The notes beneath the pieces are model-generated. The model made no database searches and had not been told where the DNA came from. It saw only the letters and a program-made list of their open reading frames with translations. Source: Corynebacterium sp. J010B-136 (GTDB lineage: Bacteria; Actinomycetota; Actinomycetes; Mycobacteriales; Mycobacteriaceae). From it: a stretch of 64,000 bases of DNA. A program made the position numbers and the translations under genes. Shown piece after piece: positions 8,856 through 18,198 of the stretch (the first letter of the stretch is position 1; the number at the start of each line of letters is the position of its first letter). The stretch is taken from contig NZ_PUGE01000003.1 of NCBI RefSeq assembly GCF_002967075.1, positions 1 to 64,000 of the forward strand. Reading direction: 5' to 3'.

Positions 8856-9098
8856 AGGTGACTAGTACTCCTTAATAATTGCGGTCTATTACTTGCCCAA
8901 TAACTTTACGGCCAAATAGGGCAAAACACTCAACAGGGCGCGGGTTAAAACAGCTTTACCCTTTAAGGTGCAAACTTTAGGATGATACCCCAAATGAATC
9001 TATGTGAATTGAATTACAGTAGATGGAAACCGGGTGGGGGTGCTGATGGGCCATTTAGCAGGTCGGGCGGTAACATACTTTTTGAATGCCACTCTCAG

Positions 9099-9173
9099 GC
9101 AGTTCTTATGTTCGCTTCGCTGTATGTGAGAAAGCATAAGAACCTGCTTGAATGCACTATCCTCGATGGATAG
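9099..9173 (+). promoter_or_regulatory. Two consecutive hairpins in the ctaC leader
   Basis: A long stem is formed by GCAG-TTCTTATG (9099-9110) and CATAAGAACCTGC (9135-9147) with one bulged G. A second stem is CTATCC (9157-9162) with GGATAG (9168-9173), loop TCGAT. Both lie between a TAACAT hexamer at 9071-9076, a possible -10, and the ctaC start. Whether they regulate ctaC is unknown. The rest of the 8856-9236 intergenic region shows no gene. Confidence 0.5.
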
Positions 9174-9236
9174 GAATGCTCTGTGTGCAAGCAGACGCAT
9201 TTGGGAAGTTTGTGTGGACAGAAAGGTAGAACACAC

Positions 9237-10331
9237 GTGGGACAGCGTAAAGAGCGCACCATTACCCGCAAGGCTGGGCTAGCTGGCGCTTTGGCGCTAG
9301 GCGGCGCCGCTTTGGCAGGTTGTGAAGTTGCTCCACCACAGGCAATGAGTAACATTCTCGGCTTCGGTTGGCCAGACGGTATTACCCCAGAAGCTCACGC
9401 CATGCACAACTACTGGATCTGGGTCTGGGTAGTTGCCTGGATCATCGGTATCATCATGTGGGGATTCTTCCTCGTGGCGATCTTCCGTTGGTCTGCAAAG
9501 CGTGCAAAGAAGAAGGGCTTCGGAGAATTCCCTAAGGCCCTGCAGTACAACGTTCCGTTAGAACTCGCCTTAACGGTTATCCCGGTCATTATTATTATGG
9601 CTCTCTTCTTCTTCAATGTTCAGACGCAGCAGAAGGTTGTCGCGCTGGACAAGGATCCAGAGGTTACCGTTGACGTCACTGCATTCCAGTGGAACTGGAA
9701 GTTCGGTTACGCCAACTTGGGTGCTGAGATTTCTCCAACCGGCTCTGTATACGAAGGCCGCGACGAAGATCGTCACCAGGCAGCGGAAGCTGCTTCAGTA
9801 GACCCGGAAGACATGAAGAACGCGAACCCAATCCACGGCCGTTCGATGGGTGACCTTTCTTACCTGAACTACAACGAGATTGAAACCTTGGGCTCCACTG
9901 AAGAGGTTCCAGTCTTGGTTCTGCCAACCAACACTCCAATTGAGTTCCGTTTGGCTTCCGGCGACGTATCCCACTCCTTCTGGGTGCCGGAATTCTTGTT
10001 CAAGCGCGATACCTACGCTCACCCAGAAGCTAACCAGCAGGAGCGTAGCTTCCAGATTTCCGAAATCACTGAAGAAGGCGCTTTCGTAGGCCGCTGTGCG
10101 GAAATGTGCGGTACTTACCACGCAATGATGAACTTCGAGGTTCGTACTGTAAGTCCAGAAGCATTCGAAGAGTACATGCAGTTCCGCATGGACAACCCAG
10201 ATGCTCCTAACTCTGAGGCACTGGCTTCCATTGGTGAAGAGCCATACGCAACCAGTACTTCGCCGTTCAACAGCTCCCGTGAGGGCACCCGCGATGGCGA
10301 CAACTTCGTTGACGCCAGCGCAAAGGCATAA
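9237..10331 (+). CDS. ctaC: Cytochrome aa3 oxidase subunit II (lipoprotein)
   Basis: CtaC carries the CuA centre that takes electrons from the di-haem cytochrome of the bcc complex. An N-terminal signal sequence ends in the lipobox LAGC, with Cys29 as lipidation site. Two membrane helices follow (YWIWVWVVAWIIGIIMWGFF and LALTVIPVIIIMALFFF). The periplasmic domain has HSFWVPEF and the CuA motif CAEMCGTYHAMM. An extra loop between the helices and the CuA domain is typical of actinobacteria. The frame is open upstream to 9183, but the GTG at 9237 places GAAAGG 9 nt upstream and gives a normal signal peptide. It is followed by ctaF after 21 bp. Confidence 0.95.
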   Translation: MGQRKERTITRKAGLAGALALGGAALAGCEVAPPQAMSNILGFGWPDGITPEAHAMHNYWIWVWVVAWIIGIIMWGFFLVAIFRWSAKRAKKKGFGEFPKALQYNVPLELALTVIPVIIIMALFFFNVQTQQKVVALDKDPEVTVDVTAFQWNWKFGYANLGAEISPTGSVYEGRDEDRHQAAEAASVDPEDMKNANPIHGRSMGDLSYLNYNEIETLGSTEEVPVLVLPTNTPIEFRLASGDVSHSFWVPEFLFKRDTYAHPEANQQERSFQISEITEEGAFVGRCAEMCGTYHAMMNFEVRTVSPEAFEEYMQFRMDNPDAPNSEALASIGEEPYATSTSPFNSSREGTRDGDNFVDASAKA

Positions 10332-10352
10332 AGGTAAAAGGAGTAACTAGAC

Positions 10353-10784
10353 ATGAAACCTAGTGCGAAAACTTTCTACTCAATCGGCGCTTATATCTTT
10401 ATCGCGCTGCTGTTGTACGCATTCGGCACGGCCTACATGGACAATGATGCTTCCATGGGTGGCGCTGAGTACGTCGGTATCGTGGCGTTGACGATGTCTC
10501 TGTTGCTGTGTCTGATGCTTGGTGGTTACCTGCACATCACGGAGCGTGGAACCGACGTACTTCCAGAGGACTGGGAAGAGGCAGAAGTCGAGGATGCCGC
10601 GGGCATCTACGGTTTCTTCTCCCCAGGTTCCATTTGGCCATTCGCGATGACTTGTGCAATCGGCATTCTTGGCTACGGCCTGGCATTCTACTTCCTGTGG
10701 ATGATTGTCCTCGGATTGGTTATGTTGGCTTGGTCTGCAACCATGCTGTCCCTGCAGTACGGCCTGCCAAAGGAAAAGCACTAA
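10353..10784 (+). CDS. ctaF: Cytochrome aa3 oxidase subunit IV (actinobacterial)
   Basis: This 143-residue integral membrane subunit is specific to actinobacterial aa3 oxidases. Four hydrophobic helices are visible (FYSIGAYIFIALLLYAFG, YVGIVALTMSLLLCLMLGGYLHI, IWPFAMTCAIGILGYGLAFYF, WMIVLGLVMLAWSATML) separated by an acidic loop (TDVLPEDWEEAEVEDAAG). RBS AAAGGAG precedes the ATG. It forms a two-gene operon with ctaC and ends at a strong terminator. Confidence 0.95.
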   Translation: MKPSAKTFYSIGAYIFIALLLYAFGTAYMDNDASMGGAEYVGIVALTMSLLLCLMLGGYLHITERGTDVLPEDWEEAEVEDAAGIYGFFSPGSIWPFAMTCAIGILGYGLAFYFLWMIVLGLVMLAWSATMLSLQYGLPKEKH

Positions 10785-10821
10785 TCGTTTGCTAAGTACG
10801 TAACTTCGCGTCAAACTTCTC

Positions 10822-10858
10822 AAGCCCCCATCTACCTTGTGTAGGTGGGGGCTTTGAT
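10822..10858 (+). terminator. Intrinsic terminator of ctaCF
   Basis: Stem AAGCCCCCATCTAC (10822-10835) pairs with GTAGGTGGGGGCTT (10841-10854), one G-T pair and a 5-nt loop, followed by TG/T residues. Confidence 0.9.
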
Positions 10859-11189
10859 GTGCGTCGGATGATTTCCAAAATAGTTCCGGCGGGTTCAATA
10901 AATTTTCAAAACCCCGACGAATTGGCATTCCACGGGGGCGGTGAACTTAATTGCAGACACTGAACTTGCTTCACGATTTCGGTAAACGTGCACGTTAAAG
11001 GGATTTTGCGCCGGGGGTCAACCGAAAGTTGCAAACCAGGCATTGGGGGCATGGCTGGGGTGTGATCTTTCTAACATGGCACGCTGCGGTAGTTGCTTGC
11101 AATGTTTGGGAAGGGCTGTACCAGATTCTTTGAGCTAACCAATCCCCATTTTAGGTTCTGGAGTTATGAACCATTGACCTGCATGAACG

Positions 11190-11203
11190 CGAAGTTAACT
11201 TCG
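11190..11203. promoter_or_regulatory. 14-bp perfect palindrome upstream of ctaE
   Basis: CGAAGTTAACTTCG is a perfect palindrome about 140 bp ahead of the ctaE start in a 560-bp intergenic region (10785-11344) that holds no gene. It could be a binding site for a dimeric regulator of the ctaE-qcrCAB operon. No assignment to a known regulator is made. Confidence 0.4.
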
Positions 11204-11344
11204 TGCGAAGATGAGAGGCTTCAGCGAGGTTTTGTAAAGGTTCCAAAGGTTCCTGAATAAAAGCTGAATCTGGGCTAGAAAACGCTTGAAGAGATCGGGG
11301 GGTCTGAGATGACTTGGGGGTTAAAACCAGACATACTAGTAGGC

Positions 11345-11956
11345 GTGACGAGCGCAGTTTCAAACCAAGGTATGGCAGCACCACGTGTTGCTACGTTGAA
11401 CCGACCCAATATGGTCAGCGTAGGCACCATCGTGTTCCTGTCTCAGGAATTGATGTTCTTCGCCGGACTGTTCGCGATGTGGTTCACATCGCGCGCTAAC
11501 GGCCAGGGCGGCGACTGGGCTGAGCAAACCGCTCACCTCAATGTGCCGATGGGTTTCTTGATCACCACGATCTTGATCCTTTCCTCCGTTACATCTCAGT
11601 TGGGCGTCTTCGCAGCTGAAAGGGGTGACGTTTATAAGCTTCGCGTCTGGTACGCGGTAACCATCGTTCTGGGTCTCATCTTTGTACTCATTGTTGGTTA
11701 CGAGTGGTACGAGATGATCCACCACGGTGTGACCATCCAGGCCAGCGTATTTGGCTCAGTCTTCTACATTTTGACTGGCTTCCACGCAATTCACGTGTCT
11801 GCGGGCATTGTGGCCTTCTTGGTCATTATGCTGCGTACCGCGAAATCCAAGTTCACGCCAGCACAAGCAACCGCCGCTATGGCAGTTTCTTACTACTGGC
11901 ACTTCGTGGACGTAATTTGGATTGGCGTGTTTGTCGTTATCTACCTAGTTCAGTAG
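11345..11956 (+). CDS. ctaE: Cytochrome aa3 oxidase subunit III
   Basis: This is the haem-free subunit III of the terminal oxidase, with five predicted membrane helices and the family segments NMVSVGTIVFLSQELMFF, TGFHAIHV and YYWHFVDVIWIGVF. The frame is open to an ATG at 11309, but the GTG at 11345 (203 aa) reproduces the known C. glutamicum N-terminus (MTSAV..NxGMAAP). A CATACT hexamer at 11332-11337 lies 7 nt before this GTG, so the mRNA may be leaderless. It is first in the ctaE-qcrC-qcrA-qcrB operon. Confidence 0.95.
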   Translation: MTSAVSNQGMAAPRVATLNRPNMVSVGTIVFLSQELMFFAGLFAMWFTSRANGQGGDWAEQTAHLNVPMGFLITTILILSSVTSQLGVFAAERGDVYKLRVWYAVTIVLGLIFVLIVGYEWYEMIHHGVTIQASVFGSVFYILTGFHAIHVSAGIVAFLVIMLRTAKSKFTPAQATAAMAVSYYWHFVDVIWIGVFVVIYLVQ

Positions 11957-12033
11957 GCCCCGTCAAGGGTTTCAAAACTTAAGTGACGGCCGAAAGCTAA
12001 TCACTTTTCGCGAAACGAACATAAATAAGGAAA

Positions 12034-12933
12034 ATGATGGATACGAATTCCACTCCAGTTCCCGAGCAGCCAGGGCAGAAGTCCCCAGCTGCGGAGGCAA
12101 AGAAGACGCGGCGCAACCGCAAGGTTAAGCGCACCCTCGCTGGTGCGTTTGCGCTTACCGTCGGACTAACTGGCGCAGGTGTATTAGCAACCGCGTTAAC
12201 CCCAGACGCACAGGTTGCTACCGCGCAGCGTGATGATCAGGCTCTCATCCAAGAGGGTAATGACATCTACGACGTAGCGTGTATCACTTGCCACGGTGCA
12301 AACCTTCAGGGTGTTGAGGACCGCGGTCCTTCCCTGATTGGCGTGGGTGCAGGTTCGGTTTACTTCCAGGTTCACTCTGGCCGTATGCCGATGATGTCTA
12401 ACGATGCTCAGGCGGAGCGCAAGACTCCTCGCTACACCGAGCAGCAGACCCTGGCGTTGGCAGCTTATGTTGCAGCCAACGGTGGTGGCCCAGACATCGT
12501 GTACAACGAAGACGGCTCCATCGCGATGGAAGAGCTTCGTGGTGCTAACTACAACGGCCGGATTCAGCCTGAAGACGTTGCCCGTGGTGGCGAACTCTTC
12601 CGCATGAACTGTGCGTCTTGCCACAACTTCACCGGACAAGGCGGTGCGCTGTCTTCCGGTAAGTACGCACCGCCTCTGGCTCCTGCAAACGAGCAGGAAA
12701 TCTACCAGGCGATGCTGACTGGCCCACAAAACATGCCTAAGTTCTCCGACCGTCAGCTTTCTGCTGATGAGAAGAAGGACCTCATTGCTTATATCAAGTC
12801 TGCAAGCGAGACTCCTTCTCCAGCAGGTTGGGACCTTGGTGGTCTTGGCCCAGTAGCTGAAGGTCTGGCTATGTGGATTATCGGCATCACCGCTCTGTGT
12901 GCTGCTGCAATGTGGATGGGATCGCGTTCATGA
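12034..12933 (+). CDS. qcrC: Di-haem cytochrome cc subunit of the bcc complex
   Basis: QcrC replaces soluble cytochrome c by joining two c-type haem domains in one membrane-bound subunit. The haem sites are CITCH and CASCH, with likely axial Met residues in MPMMSN and MPKFSD. An N-terminal membrane helix ([21 protein letters not shown]) follows a basic cytoplasmic tail, and a second helix lies at the C-terminus ([20 protein letters not shown]). The length of 299 fits the actinobacterial family. Start ATG 12034 or 12037. The stop overlaps the qcrA start (ATGA). Confidence 0.96.
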   Translation: MMDTNSTPVPEQPGQKSPAAEAKKTRRNRKVKRTLAGAFALTVGLTGAGVLATALTPDAQVATAQRDDQALIQEGNDIYDVACITCHGANLQGVEDRGPSLIGVGAGSVYFQVHSGRMPMMSNDAQAERKTPRYTEQQTLALAAYVAANGGGPDIVYNEDGSIAMEELRGANYNGRIQPEDVARGGELFRMNCASCHNFTGQGGALSSGKYAPPLAPANEQEIYQAMLTGPQNMPKFSDRQLSADEKKDLIAYIKSASETPSPAGWDLGGLGPVAEGLAMWIIGITALCAAAMWMGSRS

Positions 12934-14150
12934 GCAATGTAAACAAGAAATACACCGATGACGAACTCAAGGGTATGAGCAATGAAGAGCTCGCAACCCT
13001 CGGTACTGAGTTGGATGACGTCACCGTTGCGTTCCGCAAGGAGCGTTTCCCGATTGCTGGTGACCCCGCTGAAAAGCGTGCCGCGCGTGGTATCAACATT
13101 TGGTTGGTTATTTCCGTAATCAGTGCACTGGCATTCTTGGGCATCTACATCTTCTGGCCATGGGAATTTAAGGTCCTTGGTGAAGAAGGCCTTATCTGGC
13201 ACAACCTTTACACTCCGTTGCTCGGTCTAACCGCAGGTATTGCGATTACCGGCCTCGGTATCGCGGTTGTTCAGTTTGTTAAGAAGCTCATGCCGGAAGA
13301 GATTTCGGTACAGCGTCGCCACGATGGTCCATCCGATGAGGTTGACCGTCGTACCTTGACCGCACTGCTTAATGACTCCTGGAAGACTTCTACTCTTGGT
13401 CGTCGTAAGACCATGCAGGGCCTTCTTGGTGGTGCAGCAGTTCTTTTCGGTTTGGTTGTTGTTGCTCCGTTGGGCGGCATGATCCAGGATCCATGGCGCA
13501 AGCGTCATGACCTCAACTACATGGGTGACGGCACCCTGTGGACCTCTGGCTGGACCTTGCACGAGAAGGGCGTAAAGCTCTACTTGGCTCGTGACACCGG
13601 TACTATTGCTGAGTTCCACGAAGGTGAGTCTGGCAGCCACTACACGACCCAAGGCGTTTCCCGTCTTGTTCGTGTTCGTCCAGAAGACCTCGCAGCTGGC
13701 GGCATGGAGACTGTCTTCCCATTGGCAGCTTCTGACGTCAACGATGGTGACCTATACGATCCTCAAAAGGACGTATACGAGAACCACATGCACTCTATTC
13801 ACGGTAACCGCAACGCCGTTATGTTGATTCGTCTGCGCCACCAAGATGCGCAGAAGGCAATCGAACGTGAAGGTCAAGAAGACTTCCACTACGGCGATTA
13901 CTACGCGTACTCTAAGATTTGTACTCACATCGGTTGCCCAACCTCGCTTTATGAGGCTCAGACCAACCGAATCCTGTGTCCATGCCACCAGTCGCAGTTC
14001 GACGCATTGCACTACGGTAAGCCAGTCTTCGGACCAGCTGCACGTGCACTGCCACAGCTGCCGATTACCGTGGACGAAGAGGGCTACCTCGTGGCGCAGG
14101 GCAACTTCATCGAGCCAGTTGGCCCGGCATTCTGGGAGCGTAAGTCATAA
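12930..14150 (+). CDS. qcrA: Rieske iron-sulfur subunit of the bcc complex
   Basis: The 406-residue protein binds a [2Fe-2S] cluster through CTHIGCP and [10 protein letters not shown], oxidising menaquinol at the Qo site. Three membrane helices precede the Rieske domain (near residues 60-80, 95-115 and 170-195), the actinobacterial arrangement. The ORF extends upstream inside qcrC, but ATG 12930 overlaps the qcrC stop as ATGA, which supports translational coupling and gives [13 protein letters not shown]. It overlaps qcrB by one base. Confidence 0.96.
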   Translation: MSNVNKKYTDDELKGMSNEELATLGTELDDVTVAFRKERFPIAGDPAEKRAARGINIWLVISVISALAFLGIYIFWPWEFKVLGEEGLIWHNLYTPLLGLTAGIAITGLGIAVVQFVKKLMPEEISVQRRHDGPSDEVDRRTLTALLNDSWKTSTLGRRKTMQGLLGGAAVLFGLVVVAPLGGMIQDPWRKRHDLNYMGDGTLWTSGWTLHEKGVKLYLARDTGTIAEFHEGESGSHYTTQGVSRLVRVRPEDLAAGGMETVFPLAASDVNDGDLYDPQKDVYENHMHSIHGNRNAVMLIRLRHQDAQKAIEREGQEDFHYGDYYAYSKICTHIGCPTSLYEAQTNRILCPCHQSQFDALHYGKPVFGPAARALPQLPITVDEEGYLVAQGNFIEPVGPAFWERKS

Positions 14151-15772
14151 TGAGCAATAAACTCGGAAATATTGGTAATAACCTCGACTCCAGGCTTCCA
14201 GCCGCAGGTGTCGTGCGAACCCAGATCAACAAGGTCTTCCCAACGCACTGGTCATTCATGCTTGGTGAAATTGCACTGTACAGCTTCATTATCCTGTTGC
14301 TGACTGGTGTATACCTTGCTCTGTTCTTCGATCCATCGATCACCAAGGTCATCTACGACGGTGCGTACACCCCGTTGAATGGCGTTGAGATGTCTCGCGC
14401 ATACGCAACCGCGCTGGACATTTCCTTTGAAGTTCGTGGTGGCCTCTTTGTCCGTCAGATGCACCACTGGGCTGCACTGATGTTCATGATGGCTATGGTC
14501 GCCCACATGGGGCGTATCTTCTTCACCGGTGCGTTCCGTCGCCCACGTGAAGCAAACTGGATTATCGGTTGCTCCTTGATTCTCCTCGGCATGATCGAGG
14601 GCTTCATGGGCTACTCCCTTCCAGATGACCTGCTGTCTGGCGTTGGTCTTCGTATTATGTCCGCCATCATCTTGGGTATGCCGATCATCGGTACCTGGTT
14701 GCACTGGGGCATTTTCGGTGGCGACTTCCCATCTGACTTGATGCTTGACCGCTTCTACATCCTCCACGTTCTGATTCTGCCGGGCATTATTCTTGGCCTG
14801 ATTGCAGCTCACGTTCTGCTGGTTTGGTTCCAGAAGCACACCCAGTTCCCTGGACCAGGTCGCGCTGAGAACAACGTTGTTGGTGTCCGAATCCTGCCAG
14901 TCTTCGCTACGAAGGCTATCGGTATGGGTCTGATGACCGCTGGTGTTCTTGCACTGATGTCCGGTCTGCTGACCATTAACGCAATTTGGAACCTTGGTCC
15001 ATACAACCCATCACAGGTTTCTGCAGGTTCGCAGCCAGATATCTACATGCTCTGGACTGACGGTGTTGCTCGTGTCATGCCAGCGTGGGAGCTCTACTTG
15101 GGCAACTACACCATTCCATCTGCTTTCTGGGTCGCACTTCTGTGTGGTCTGATGGTTGTACTCTTGATTGCGTACCCATTCATTGAGAAGAAGATGACCG
15201 GCGACGACGCTCACCACAACCTGTTGCAGCGTCCACGTGACGTCCCAGTTCGTTCCGCTATCGGCGCTATGGCTATTACCTTCTTCCTGTTGGTAACCAT
15301 GTCCGGTGGTAACGACCACGTTGCGCACTTCTTCCAGATTTCGCTGAACGCGATGACCTGGGTTGGCCGTATCGGTCTGGTTGTTCTTCCTCCGATTGCT
15401 TACTGGATTACCTACGCAGTCTGTGTTGGTTTGCAGCGTTCCGATCGCGAGGTCTTGGAGCACGGTATCGAAACTGGTGTCATCAAGCAGCTACCAAACG
15501 GTGCGTTCATTGAAGTTCACCAGCCACTGGGTCCTGTTGATGAGCACGGCCACGCGGTTCCACTGGAGTACTCCGGTTCCTACGTTCCGAAGCAGCTCAA
15601 CCAGCTTGGTCTGGCTGACTCTGAGGTACAGGGCACCTTCTCCCCAGATGATCCTGACTTGATGCGCCGCGTTCACGAGCACCACGCTGACAACGCAGCA
15701 GAAGAAGCAGAGATGCTGCGTCGCCTGAACGAGGCTAACCGTCGCGAAGACGAGGAAAACGGTCTCAACTAA
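14150..15772 (+). CDS. qcrB: Cytochrome b subunit of the bcc complex
   Basis: QcrB is the haem b subunit that holds both quinol sites. Visible marks are paired haem-ligand histidines in [21 protein letters not shown] and in [12 protein letters not shown]...[11 protein letters not shown], and [13 protein letters not shown] near Qo. About nine to ten helices and a hydrophilic C-terminal tail ([24 protein letters not shown]) give 540 residues, as usual in Corynebacterium. TAATG couples it to qcrA. It is the last gene of the operon. Confidence 0.96.
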   Translation: MSNKLGNIGNNLDSRLPAAGVVRTQINKVFPTHWSFMLGEIALYSFIILLLTGVYLALFFDPSITKVIYDGAYTPLNGVEMSRAYATALDISFEVRGGLFVRQMHHWAALMFMMAMVAHMGRIFFTGAFRRPREANWIIGCSLILLGMIEGFMGYSLPDDLLSGVGLRIMSAIILGMPIIGTWLHWGIFGGDFPSDLMLDRFYILHVLILPGIILGLIAAHVLLVWFQKHTQFPGPGRAENNVVGVRILPVFATKAIGMGLMTAGVLALMSGLLTINAIWNLGPYNPSQVSAGSQPDIYMLWTDGVARVMPAWELYLGNYTIPSAFWVALLCGLMVVLLIAYPFIEKKMTGDDAHHNLLQRPRDVPVRSAIGAMAITFFLLVTMSGGNDHVAHFFQISLNAMTWVGRIGLVVLPPIAYWITYAVCVGLQRSDREVLEHGIETGVIKQLPNGAFIEVHQPLGPVDEHGHAVPLEYSGSYVPKQLNQLGLADSEVQGTFSPDDPDLMRRVHEHHADNAAEEAEMLRRLNEANRREDEENGLN

Positions 15773-15807
15773 CCTCTAACCCTTCGGTTAGAAACCAAAG
15801 CGCTCAC

Positions 15808-15849
15808 AACCCGCTGAGTTACTTCCTTTGAAGTAGCACAGCGGGTTTC
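15808..15849 (+). terminator. Intrinsic terminator of ctaE-qcrCAB
   Basis: AACCCGCT (15808-15815) pairs with AGCGGGTT (15840-15847), and TACTTC/GAAGTA pair inside the loop, followed by TCGCTAT. A small CTAACC/GGTTAG hairpin lies just before it. Confidence 0.8.
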
Positions 15850-17029
15850 GCTATATCTATGGCCATTGGCAGATTCAAGTGCCGAATTGTTTATCCGATG
15901 GTCGGTGGCTTCGGCCTGAAGGGGAGCATGGATACGTCATTGCTCATCGGGCTTCCTAGTTGCCAAACCATCTTGAGCAGATGCTTGGAATTCCCTCTGC
16001 GCTTGGACAGGCTCGGCGGTCCACGAGCTGGGGTGTGGCACCTGGAATAGGTTTGTCACGCTGAAGTTTGTTTGAAGACGCAGAGCTGGCGAGGGCGTAT
16101 GGAGTTCGAGTGGCTGCCAGATTCCTCTCTAAAGCCGCCCCAAGTCGATAGGTAAGTGCGTGCAGTCCTTGCCATCGTTCTCGTTTCTTGTCGGCGTCCA
16201 CGACGGCGTTGAGTCCGGTTGCACTAGCGCTGCGCGTGTATGGCGGGACCCTGCGGGCGTTGACTGGCCTTTTTGGGGTGCAGATGTGTTTGTACTCTTC
16301 TCCTATATAAGGAGAAGGGTTCGCAGGGACGCCGGAATCTGAGTGGCTAATACAAAGGCGGCTGATTCCGCGGTAATGAGGGTTTCCCCAAGCTCTGGCA
16401 GGGTCTGAACTGTAGCAGTATTCAACGTGCTGCTGTAGGGCGTTGTGGGGCGTTTTAAGCCAATGAGTTCGTGTGGGCAGCTGGGAGAAGCTCAGAGGAT
16501 AAACAAAGACTTCTTCGCGGGTACCTGCATCTGGACTCTTGCTAGTTCACTTTCTCTAACTATATATAGGGAACGGGGGGGGGGAGAAGTATGCGGCTAG
16601 TGAATGGTCTGTTTTAATGAGTGATGGATTGCCGCGCAAAATTCTGGCGGTGCTGGGGTGCGGCTGAGGTTGTTCATACGTCACCTTTTATTGGGGTTTG
16701 CGCCCATTTTTCGGCAAAGTTTTATGCTTTGTGAGAAATGCCACGTTTGGGATTTGGTATGGCGTATCCGCAAACGTTTGATTTTTGCTTTTGGTTGAGA
16801 ACATTGTTTGGCGCTGGCTTTGCCCCAGTAAGTGCGCGGTTTTTTCGGGCTTTGTGTTGGCAATGAAATTGTTTCAATTTGAAATTGCTTTTGGGAAAAT
16901 TTGGATATCAATAAGATAACGAGAAGATAACGGCGAGACACGGACTTCAAAACTCGACAAACTTTGTGATTGTTTCGTAACCTGTTTGAGACATTGCGTT
17001 ACCGCCCGGTAGCCAATTAAGAAAACAAC
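15850..17029. other. Gene-poor segment between qcrB and the NlpC/P60 gene
   Basis: No convincing gene is present in about 1.2 kb. On the minus strand there are open but start-poor frames. One ends at 16303 with a protein-like tail (ELGETLITAESAAFVLATQ); another runs on through YKHICTPKRPVNARR and WQGLHALTYRLGAALERN to 15956. They may be remnants of a decayed gene. Structural elements are a perfect hairpin at 16297-16317, a CTATATATAG palindrome at 16560-16569 and a run of 10 G at 16575-16584. The right part is AT-richer and probably holds the promoter of the next gene. Confidence 0.5.
16297..16317. repeat. Perfect short hairpin with ATATA loop
   Basis: CTTCTCCT (16297-16304) and AGGAGAAG (16310-16317) are perfect inverse complements around ATATA. 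It contains the stop codon of the minus-strand open frame that ends at 16303. There is no T-tract, so a terminator call is weak. Confidence 0.6.
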
Positions 17030-17150
17030 AACTTAAAGCGTCGTATCTGGTCCCGTCTGAAGAACGGTGGGGCCGAGCGGAGGATGGTCTCTTAATAGAG
17101 AACTTCCAAAGAACGTTAGGCCCGCACCTTAGGGCCAGAGCTACGAACAC
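17030..17150 (+). promoter_or_regulatory. Candidate c-di-AMP (ydaO-type) riboswitch aptamer
   Basis: The leader of the NlpC/P60 gene contains segments resembling the ydaO consensus in order: CTTAAAGCG, a CTGAAGAACGGTGGGGCCGA block (compare CGGGGGACCCA), a CTCTTAATAGAG hairpin, then TTAGGCCC-GCACCTTA-GGGCC and CAGAGCTACGAA (compare GGGC..GCCC and CAGCTAACCTCG). In actinobacteria this aptamer typically precedes cell-wall hydrolase genes such as rpf and NlpC/P60, as here. Several consensus positions differ, notably GGGGTGAA. An intrinsic terminator follows at 17178. The leader as a regulatory element is well supported; the ligand assignment is tentative. Confidence 0.5.
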
Positions 17151-17177
17151 AATAGATTGAGTTCACTTCAATTTGGT

Positions 17178-17207
17178 ACAGCAAGTGCTGCTGTGAATTT
17201 TTTCTTT
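17178..17207 (+). terminator. Leader terminator (expression platform) before the NlpC/P60 gene
   Basis: ACAGCA (17178-17183) pairs with TGCTGT (17189-17194) and is followed by GAATTTTTTCTTT. It lies inside the leader, 60 nt before the start codon, where it would act as a conditional terminator. TTCAC/GTGAA outside the stem offer alternative pairing. Confidence 0.65.
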
Positions 17208-17264
17208 AGCTGCTCAGCAACTTGTGTTGGTAGTAGGCGCGCAGAATGATTTGGAGTTTATTTC

Positions 17265-17903
17265 GTGGCACAGCACCGTCGTCAGAACGTTAAGACCGTT
17301 CGTCGCATCGCAGGCACCACCGCTATCGCAGCAGTTGCAACCCTGGCGGGTCCAGCAGCTGCAAACGCAGCAGAGGTAGTAGTTCCAAACACTAACTACT
17401 CCTTCAATGTTCAGGGACTGGAGAACGTTCCGAACATCAAGCAGGTCCCAAACATCGACAAGTTTGTTCCATCCTTGTCCAACCAGGGTTCCGCTTCCAC
17501 CACCACCGCTGCTAAGGCTAACTACTCTGCTTCGGCACCAGCTAAGCCAGCAGCTAGCTCCACCGGTCAAAAGGTTGTAGACGCTGTCTACTCCAAGATT
17601 GGTGCACCTTACGCTTGGGGTGCTACCGGCCCAAGCTCCTTCGACTGCTCTGGTCTGACCTCCTGGGCATACGCTCAGGCTGGCAAGCAGATTCCTCGCA
17701 CCTCCCAGGCGCAGGCATCTGGCGGCACCCCAGTCGCTATTTCTGACCTGCAGCCAGGTGACATCGTTGCTTACTACGGCGGTGCATCCCACGTAGGTAT
17801 CTACGTCGGTAACGGCAAGATTGTTGACGCGTTGAACTCGGGCACCCCAGTTTCCGAGCGTCCGCTGAACTACATGCCAATCCACTCTGCGGTTCGGTTC
17901 TAA
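17265..17903 (+). CDS. Secreted NlpC/P60 peptidoglycan endopeptidase
   Basis: The 212-residue product has a signal peptide (basic start, hydrophobic core IAGTTAIAAVATLAGPAAANA, cleavage near AANA-AE), a Ser/Ala-rich linker and a C-terminal NlpC/P60 domain. The domain carries AWGATGPSSFDCSG (catalytic Cys128) and SHVGIYVGNG (catalytic His176). Such enzymes cut the stem peptide between D-Glu and mDAP. The usual third residue is not an obvious His (VDALNSG). The start is GTG 17265 with GGAG upstream. It corresponds to the NlpC/P60 gene next to qcrB in C. glutamicum. Expression is probably controlled by the preceding leader. Confidence 0.93.
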   Translation: MAQHRRQNVKTVRRIAGTTAIAAVATLAGPAAANAAEVVVPNTNYSFNVQGLENVPNIKQVPNIDKFVPSLSNQGSASTTTAAKANYSASAPAKPAASSTGQKVVDAVYSKIGAPYAWGATGPSSFDCSGLTSWAYAQAGKQIPRTSQAQASGGTPVAISDLQPGDIVAYYGGASHVGIYVGNGKIVDALNSGTPVSERPLNYMPIHSAVRF

Positions 17904-17919
17904 AACTGCCTAGTGAAAT

Positions 17920-17961
17920 CAAATCCCCGCTACTTCCAATTGAGGAAGCAGCGGGGATTTG
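17920..17961 (+). terminator. Terminator after the first NlpC/P60 gene
   Basis: CAAATCCCCGCT (17920-17931) pairs perfectly with AGCGGGGATTTG (17950-17961); inner ACTTCC/GGAAGC adds pairing. The T-tract is short. Confidence 0.8.
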
Positions 17962-18198
17962 GTGTATCTGGGATGTTACCTGAGTGTTAGCTGGGGTGCT
18001 GGCAGCTAATTTGCAGGTACTCGGTATGTTTTGCCTAAAAGTATTCATTAAAGATGGCTGTAGAATTGACCAGCGTTTTCCCAGCTCAAGGCGAATATTA
18101 TGACGTTGGTCAAAGCGGCGATTTAGGCTAGCTATATCGCGGTGCGGATATTATAGTTACTTGGGTATTAATAGCTTTGGTAGTCAGAAAGTCTCATC

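Noticed and set aside
12873..12929. N-terminal extension of qcrA inside qcrC
   Set aside because: The ATGA overlap at 12930 with the qcrC stop and the expected MSNVNKK start make the longer form unlikely.
15859..16201. Short ORFs of 63 aa (+) and 81 aa (-) between qcrB and the NlpC/P60 gene
   Set aside because: No Shine-Dalgarno, no family resemblance, and they overlap each other; kept only as part of a possible decayed gene.
16730..16745. GlxR-like site (TGTGA-N6-CCACG)
   Set aside because: Only one half matches the TGTGA-N6-TCACA consensus well, and distance to the gene is large; too weak to list.
16681..16950. 89-aa minus-strand frame in the AT-richer part before the NlpC/P60 gene
   Set aside because: Composition is Lys/Ser/Gln-rich low complexity in promoter-like DNA, with no supporting signal.
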